Source: an uncultured Flavobacteriales bacterium (lineage in GTDB: Bacteria; Bacteroidota; Bacteroidia; Flavobacteriales_D; CAJJDF01). Taken from it: 64,000 nt of DNA. Positions 58,993 to 64,000 of this stretch are shown piece after piece; the first letter of the stretch is position 1; every line of letters begins with the position of its first letter. Location: NCBI GenBank assembly GCA_937129365.1, contig CAKZNB010000005.1, positions 189,021-253,020 on the forward strand, written 5' to 3'. Position numbers and translations under genes: made by a program. The notes below the pieces were generated by a model that saw only the letters and a list, made by a program, of their open reading frames with translations, searched no databases and had not been told where the DNA came from.

Positions 58993-61986
58993 TTATTTTT
59001 TCTCTAATTTATTTTTCAACTCTTCAATTTCTTTCTTTATCTCCTCAATCCTCCTATCATGATCTTTTACTGCGTTAATCAATGCATAAGTAAATTTTGA
59101 TGGATCTACCTCTAAGTACGTTTCTCCATTTATCTCTACTTCGGTTACCATATCTGGAGAGATAGTGTTTAACTCTTGAGCTATAATTCCCACATATCGC
59201 TTTCCTGCTATTACTTCTTCATTGTATCCCAATAAGTTTATGTACGTATCGTTATATTGAAAAGAAACAATTTTTACTTTGTTCAACAATTCAATTCCTT
59301 CGGTATAGGGAACAATATTTTTCTTTAAATTACTATCAGAAAAAGTAGCCCAAGCACCACCTCCTGTTTTGTTTGCGGTTCCATTTACAGATAAATTATT
59401 GGTTGGGGCGGTTGTATTTATTCCTACTCTTCGAGCTGATAAATCTCCAAATATTGTTGGAGTACCATTTGAATTTGCAATAAATAATTGGTTGCTAAAG
59501 CTAGCTGGAGAAGCAGGGCCTGCCTCATTTCCTAAAAATATGTTGTAATCCCCTGAAGTTAAATTGCTTCCCGCACTTGTTCCAATAAAAATGTTTCTTT
59601 CACCTGTAGAATTTTCTCCTGCAAAATACCCAATTGCATTGTTGTAGTTGCCTCCAAAACTCATCCCTGCATTGGTTCCTAAAACATTGTTATAACTTCC
59701 TGTAATGGTTTTTCCTGCCTCGCTACCAATAAGGTTGTTATAACCTCCTCGATTATAAAAACCAGCTTGATACCCTATTGCATTGTTGTAGGTATTTCCG
59801 ACTGATGAATCATTATGCAGAGCTTCATACCCTATTGCTGTATTAAAATTAGAACTTGTCCTTTTATTTTTTAAAGCATAAGTTCCAATTGCTGTATTGT
59901 AATTTCCTTTGTTGGCATATCCTGCTTCATATCCTATTGCATTAAGCATAAGTCCATTATTACGATAACCTGAATATGCTCCAATACTATTTGTATAAGC
60001 ATTTCCATTAGTAGAATCATACCTTGATGCCTCATACCCTATTGCATTTATGTAATTTGCATCTCCCACAGGATTTGAAAGTGAGTTTTTTCCAAAAGCA
60101 ATATTGTAATCTCCAACATTATTATATCCTGCTTCATACCCAAATGCATTAAGCATATATCCCTTATTGTTATATCCGGCAAAAGCCCCAATCATGTTTG
60201 AGATAGTTCCTTTATTATTATACCCAGCATGGTCTCCTATTGAAATAGTACGAACTGTACCTATTGTAGAATCGTATCTACTGGCGTTTCTTCCTATAGC
60301 AATTATGTAGTTTCCTACTTCTTTTTGATCTCGAAGTGCCGAATCTCCAATAGCTATATTTCCCCTTCCTATATTATTGTATCCTGCCTCATATCCCATA
60401 GCATTTAGTTGAACTCCAACATTGTTATATCCAGCCTTATATCCAATTGCATTAAGGTGAGAACCTCTATTTTGGTAACCAGCTTGATAACCAAAAGCAT
60501 TCAAATAAGGGCCTTTATTCTGGTAACCTGCTTCATATCCAATAGAATTTACATAAGAACTAGAAGTACTAGAATCCTTCATCCCAGCCTGGTAACCAAT
60601 TGCTAATCGGTAATTTGCAGAAGTTGGATCTCTTAATGATTTTGTTCCGATGGCAATGTTATAGCTTCCACTATTATTCCCCCCCGCTTGATGACCTATT
60701 GCATTAAGCATATATCCTTGGTTGTTATAGCCTGCACTATCTCCAAATGCATTTAGGTAAACACCTGAGTTATTATATCCTGCACGGTATCCTAAGGCAT
60801 TTACACTATTAGCTTTGTTATTAAATCCAGCTTCGTATCCCACAAAATTATTTTGTCTTCCTTTATTTTGATACCCAGCTCGGTAACCAAATGCATTTAT
60901 ATAACTAGAACCAACAGAAGAGTCATATCGGGATGCTTCATAACCTATTGCATTTATGTAATGTCCAATATTTTGTTGGTTTGCCAAAGCATAGTTTCCT
61001 ATTGCATTGTTGTAGCTCCCTTTGTTGTTTTCTCCAGCATTTTTCCCGAAGGCATTGTGCATATATCCTCTGTTATTGAATCCTGCACTATCTCCTATTA
61101 AATTTGCGTATCTATTTTTATTATTATACCCAGCATAAGAACCAAAAGCATTGAGATAAATACCCGTATTATTATATCCTGCTCGGTATCCAAACGTATT
61201 AACATATCCCGAACCAGTGGTAGAGTCATTAAATGAAGCTTCATACCCTATTGCATTTATGTAATTACCTGAATTCACTTTATTCCTCAATGCATAATTT
61301 CCTATTGCAATGTTGTAAGAGCCTTTGTTGTTATACCCAGCTTCAGTTCCTATAGCATTGAGCATATACCCTTGATTGTTATATCCTGTGCTTGCTCCAA
61401 TTAAATTACTATTAGCTTGTGAATTATTAATTCCTGCTTCATATCCTATTGCATTTATGTAAGTGCCTTTATTGTTTTCGGCTGCTTTGTAGCCAATTGC
61501 ATTGCTATATGAATTTCCTACTGAAGAATCATGTTGCATGGCTTCATGACCGATAGCTATTTTGTAGTGAGAAGCTCCATTGGGATTGCCCATAGTATTC
61601 TTTCCTATGGCAATATTTCTAATTCCATTTAGGGTTTGATCTTTACTATTATTTGACAATAAGTTCTCATTTGAATCAATCCAAACATCAAGTATTAGCC
61701 TAAAGTCGATAGTATCTGCCTTTCCTCCTGAGATATAAATCGCAAGTTGATTGTTGTTATTAAACACAACAATACTGTCAATATCTTGATCATCTCCAAT
61801 TCCCGCAAGTTGTCCGTTGGATAATCCTATGAAATAATCTTCATTTACAGTATCCAGATACATATCTCCCTCCTTTGCCAATTTATTGGTGTGGATGTTG
61901 ATAATTTGAGTTGAATTAAAGTACTGGCTATATCCCTTCCCCAGAAAAAGGAATAAGATTAATAATAATATAAGCTTTTTTACCAT
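58993..61986 (-). CDS. Exported YadA-head-like repeat protein with C-terminal S74 endosialidase-type intramolecular chaperone (paralogue A, 997 aa)
   Basis: Signal peptide MVKKLILLLILFLFLGKGYSQ; 42 NAIGYEAGYNNKGxY-type repeats; C-terminal GGGAWATFSDSNLKKNIVPYTEGIELLNKVKIVSFQY...YVGIIAQELN...DHDRRIEEIKKEIEELKNKLEKK. Confidence 0.88.
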   Translation of the reverse strand: MVKKLILLLILFLFLGKGYSQYFNSTQIINIHTNKLAKEGDMYLDTVNEDYFIGLSNGQLAGIGDDQDIDSIVVFNNNNQLAIYISGGKADTIDFRLILDVWIDSNENLLSNNSKDQTLNGIRNIAIGKNTMGNPNGASHYKIAIGHEAMQHDSSVGNSYSNAIGYKAAENNKGTYINAIGYEAGINNSQANSNLIGASTGYNNQGYMLNAIGTEAGYNNKGSYNIAIGNYALRNKVNSGNYINAIGYEASFNDSTTGSGYVNTFGYRAGYNNTGIYLNAFGSYAGYNNKNRYANLIGDSAGFNNRGYMHNAFGKNAGENNKGSYNNAIGNYALANQQNIGHYINAIGYEASRYDSSVGSSYINAFGYRAGYQNKGRQNNFVGYEAGFNNKANSVNALGYRAGYNNSGVYLNAFGDSAGYNNQGYMLNAIGHQAGGNNSGSYNIAIGTKSLRDPTSANYRLAIGYQAGMKDSSTSSSYVNSIGYEAGYQNKGPYLNAFGYQAGYQNRGSHLNAIGYKAGYNNVGVQLNAMGYEAGYNNIGRGNIAIGDSALRDQKEVGNYIIAIGRNASRYDSTIGTVRTISIGDHAGYNNKGTISNMIGAFAGYNNKGYMLNAFGYEAGYNNVGDYNIAFGKNSLSNPVGDANYINAIGYEASRYDSTNGNAYTNSIGAYSGYRNNGLMLNAIGYEAGYANKGNYNTAIGTYALKNKRTSSNFNTAIGYEALHNDSSVGNTYNNAIGYQAGFYNRGGYNNLIGSEAGKTITGSYNNVLGTNAGMSFGGNYNNAIGYFAGENSTGERNIFIGTSAGSNLTSGDYNIFLGNEAGPASPASFSNQLFIANSNGTPTIFGDLSARRVGINTTAPTNNLSVNGTANKTGGGAWATFSDSNLKKNIVPYTEGIELLNKVKIVSFQYNDTYINLLGYNEEVIAGKRYVGIIAQELNTISPDMVTEVEINGETYLEVDPSKFTYALINAVKDHDRRIEEIKKEIEELKNKLEKK
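59491..61614 (-). repeat. 42 tandem 16-19-residue repeats (48-57 bp) in paralogue A
   Basis: Manual parsing of aa 125-832: same ordered unit-length pattern as paralogue B. Confidence 0.85.
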
Positions 61987-62233
61987 GGGTAAATTTAGCT
62001 AAATATGGATTTCGATTTATCTTTAAAAAAATAAATTATACACTATGATTAAACTAATAAAAAGCTATTTATCAAAACTTTAAAAAATAAATATGTTGAA
62101 AAACCGTTGCATAATTTGAACAAGCTTTTAAATATGAAATTCAAATATGTTCTATCTTTATTTTAAAATAAATTTTATATAAAAAAGGATTTACTTTTTT
62201 AAAACGTCTAAGTTGATAATAAACCAAAATACC

Positions 62234-62584
62234 ATGAAAAACATACTCCTATTATCAATTGCATTTTTTGCATTTTCAATCAATACAAATGCTCAAGAAA
62301 CTAAGCCAAAAAAATCTAAAATCAACCTAACTACTCAAGAGAAAACTGAATTAAAAAAAGATAAAGAAGCTTTTAAAGCTACTTTAACTCAAGAACAAAA
62401 AACCAAGTTGGCGGCAATTAAAAAAGCAAAGAAGGCAGCAAAAAAGAATAATTCCCTTTCTAAAAAAGAAAAGAAAGCACTGAAAAAAAAGTTCAAAGCT
62501 CAAAAAAAAGCTGTGTACACACCTGAACAAAGAAAAATGCTTAAAGCCTACAAAGAGAAAAAGAAGAGATTTAAGAAAGATTAA
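62234..62584 (+). CDS. Exported lysine-rich protein with LTxxQ-like motifs (start moved to MKNILLLSIAFF)
   Basis: Signal peptide ...SINTNAQE; about 35 Lys in a ~94-aa mature region; LTTQEKTEL, LTQEQKTKL, YTPEQRKML. Confidence 0.7.
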   Translation: MKNILLLSIAFFAFSINTNAQETKPKKSKINLTTQEKTELKKDKEAFKATLTQEQKTKLAAIKKAKKAAKKNNSLSKKEKKALKKKFKAQKKAVYTPEQRKMLKAYKEKKKRFKKD

Positions 62585-62663
62585 TTTACTCATGATTTTT
62601 TTCAGAAAGTGAACTAATTTTTATTCTATAATTTCTTAACTTGCTATTGATTTTTTTTGACTC

Positions 62664-63542
62664 ATGGCAAACAATAAACTCTTAACCAACGAGAAACAAG
62701 CAAATATTGGAAATTTCCTTGTAGGGAGATTATTACCAATAAAAGAGAAAAGGCAAGTTGGTCCTTTTACATTTATTGATCATATGGGACCTGCTGAAAT
62801 TGGTCCAAACAAATACATGGATGTAGATCAACATCCACATATTGGTCTTTCTACACTTACCTATTTATTTGAAGGAGAAATTGAACACAAAGATTCTATC
62901 GGTAGTGAGGTAATAGTTAAAAAAGGAGATGTAGGGTTTATGACTGCTGGAAGTGGAGTAAGTCACACAGAAAGAACTCCAAAAGCTCTGAGAGATGGTA
63001 AAACTTATCCCGTTCATGGATATCAAATTTGGGTTGCTTTACCTAAAGAGTTGGAAGAAATGAATCCTGAATTTCATTTTGTTCAAAACCATGAATTACC
63101 ATCCAAAGAAACTGAAGAGCTGAAAATAATTGTAGCGGCTGGAGAAGGTTTTGGTATGAAATCACCATTAAAAGTTCATTCGCCATTATTTATGGTAGAT
63201 GTGTTGGCTAGGAAAGATACTGAATTAAACATCAGAAATAAAGTAGAAGGAGAAATTGCCTTTGTGATTGTAAAAGGCCGCTTAACTAATGAGGGTCAAG
63301 AAATTGAAGCAGGTCAAATGCTGATTAGCACTACTGAAAACGAATGTAAAGTTCAATTAAAACAAGGGACACAATTACTCTTATTTGGAGGAGAACCTTT
63401 ACCTGAACAACGATTTCTCTCATGGAATTTTGTTTCGAGCAATAAAGATAGATTGAAGCAAGCCCAAAAAGATTGGGAAGAAAAGAAATTCCCAAAAGTT
63501 GCTAGTGACAATACTTACATCCCCTTCCCTACTTGGAAATAA
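62664..63542 (+). CDS. Pirin family protein
   Basis: VGPFTFIDHMGPAEIGPNKYMDVDQHPHIGLSTLTYLFEGEIEHKDSIGSEVIVKKGDVGFMTAGSGVSHTER. Confidence 0.93.
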   Translation: MANNKLLTNEKQANIGNFLVGRLLPIKEKRQVGPFTFIDHMGPAEIGPNKYMDVDQHPHIGLSTLTYLFEGEIEHKDSIGSEVIVKKGDVGFMTAGSGVSHTERTPKALRDGKTYPVHGYQIWVALPKELEEMNPEFHFVQNHELPSKETEELKIIVAAGEGFGMKSPLKVHSPLFMVDVLARKDTELNIRNKVEGEIAFVIVKGRLTNEGQEIEAGQMLISTTENECKVQLKQGTQLLLFGGEPLPEQRFLSWNFVSSNKDRLKQAQKDWEEKKFPKVASDNTYIPFPTWK

Positions 63543-63736
63543 TGAAAACAATTGACAGAGAAACCTATTCAAAAAATAGCAAAAGGTACGAATTGCGAAA
63601 AGGGAAAAATGAGCCAAATGCTCCCTTATGCCCTTATGGAAATTCATTTGAATGGATTGGGTATGATTTAGAAACTCAAGAATATGTGAGATTTACTAAA
63701 AGTGTTTTTAAGGAACTGGTTCATAAGCCATCTTGA
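63542..63736 (+). CDS. Small hypothetical protein (start moved to MKTIDRETYSK)
   Basis: ATG overlaps the pirin stop (TAATGA); 64 aa. Confidence 0.6.
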   Translation: MKTIDRETYSKNSKRYELRKGKNEPNAPLCPYGNSFEWIGYDLETQEYVRFTKSVFKELVHKPS

Positions 63737-63812
63737 TTAAATATCATAATTTAAACAAACACTATTCATTTATACTTCTTACCTTTATCTCACTAAAAAA
63801 AGAATATTACCC

Positions 63813-64000
63813 ATGGCTCAACTCGACTGGAAAACAGAAAAAGAATACGAAGAAATTACATTCAAAACCTTGAATGGTGTCGCAAGGATTGCCTTTAACA
63901 GACCTGAGTGTAGAAATGCTTTTACACCTAAAACTGTAGATGAATTGTGGGAAGCCTTAATAATCTGTCATGAAAGTCAAGAAATTGGAGTGGTCTTAAT
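63813..64000 (+). CDS. menB: 1,4-dihydroxy-2-naphthoyl-CoA synthase, partial (runs off right edge)
   Basis: Manual translation: MAQLDWKTEKEYEEITFKTLNGVARIAFNRPECRNAFTPKTVDELWEALIICHESQEIGVVL; crotonase N-terminus of MenB type. Not in the ORF track. Confidence 0.85.
   Translation, partial: MAQLDWKTEKEYEEITFKTLNGVARIAFNRPECRNAFTPKTVDELWEALIICHESQEIGVVL

Noticed and set aside
60409-61101. Plus-strand ORFs 60409..60606 and 60853..61101
   Set aside because: Antisense shadows of the repetitive coding sequence; low-complexity translation and no independent support.
59491-61614. Regular ~48-bp direct repeats that could be scored as a CRISPR array or minisatellite
   Set aside because: Repeats are in frame within a 997-aa ORF, encode NAIGYxAGYNN units, and have no unique spacers or cas genes; they are protein repeats.
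55991-61986. Prophage tail-fibre region
   Set aside because: S74 chaperone domain is shared with phage fibres, but both genes have signal peptides and there are no other phage structural, integrase or lysis genes in the window.

Overview
AT-rich chromosomal window from a Bacteroidota member, probably Flavobacteriales-like. This is inferred from T9SS type A and type B sorting domains, a GldM homologue, DUF4254/GT9 synteny and TAnnTTTG-type promoters. Most of it is housekeeping: tpiA, prmA, plsY, pyrD, rpmB, relA/spoT, trkH/trkA, mrdA/rodA, a GmhA plus heptose nucleotidyltransferase/phosphatase pair, an acyl-CoA carboxylase beta subunit, one tRNA-Arg(TCT), a partial ECF sigma factor at the left edge and a partial menB at the right edge. 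Accessory content includes a hipBA toxin-antitoxin locus with three phased operator-like repeats, a stand-alone OLD-family nuclease, an orphan GldM and an orphan ExbD, a 1478-aa exported protein of unknown function, and dispersed REP-like palindromes. The most interesting locus is a two-gene operon at 55991-61986. It encodes two ~1000-aa exported proteins made of 42 YadA-head-like repeats followed by an S74 endosialidase-type intramolecular chaperone. I parsed both proteins by hand: although diverged in sequence, they share almost exactly the same ordered series of repeat lengths (an 18+19 doublet followed by 4,4,5,4,3,2,4 sixteen-residue units), which looks like a conserved length or architecture code. 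No database search or structure prediction was run; family names come from recognised motifs.
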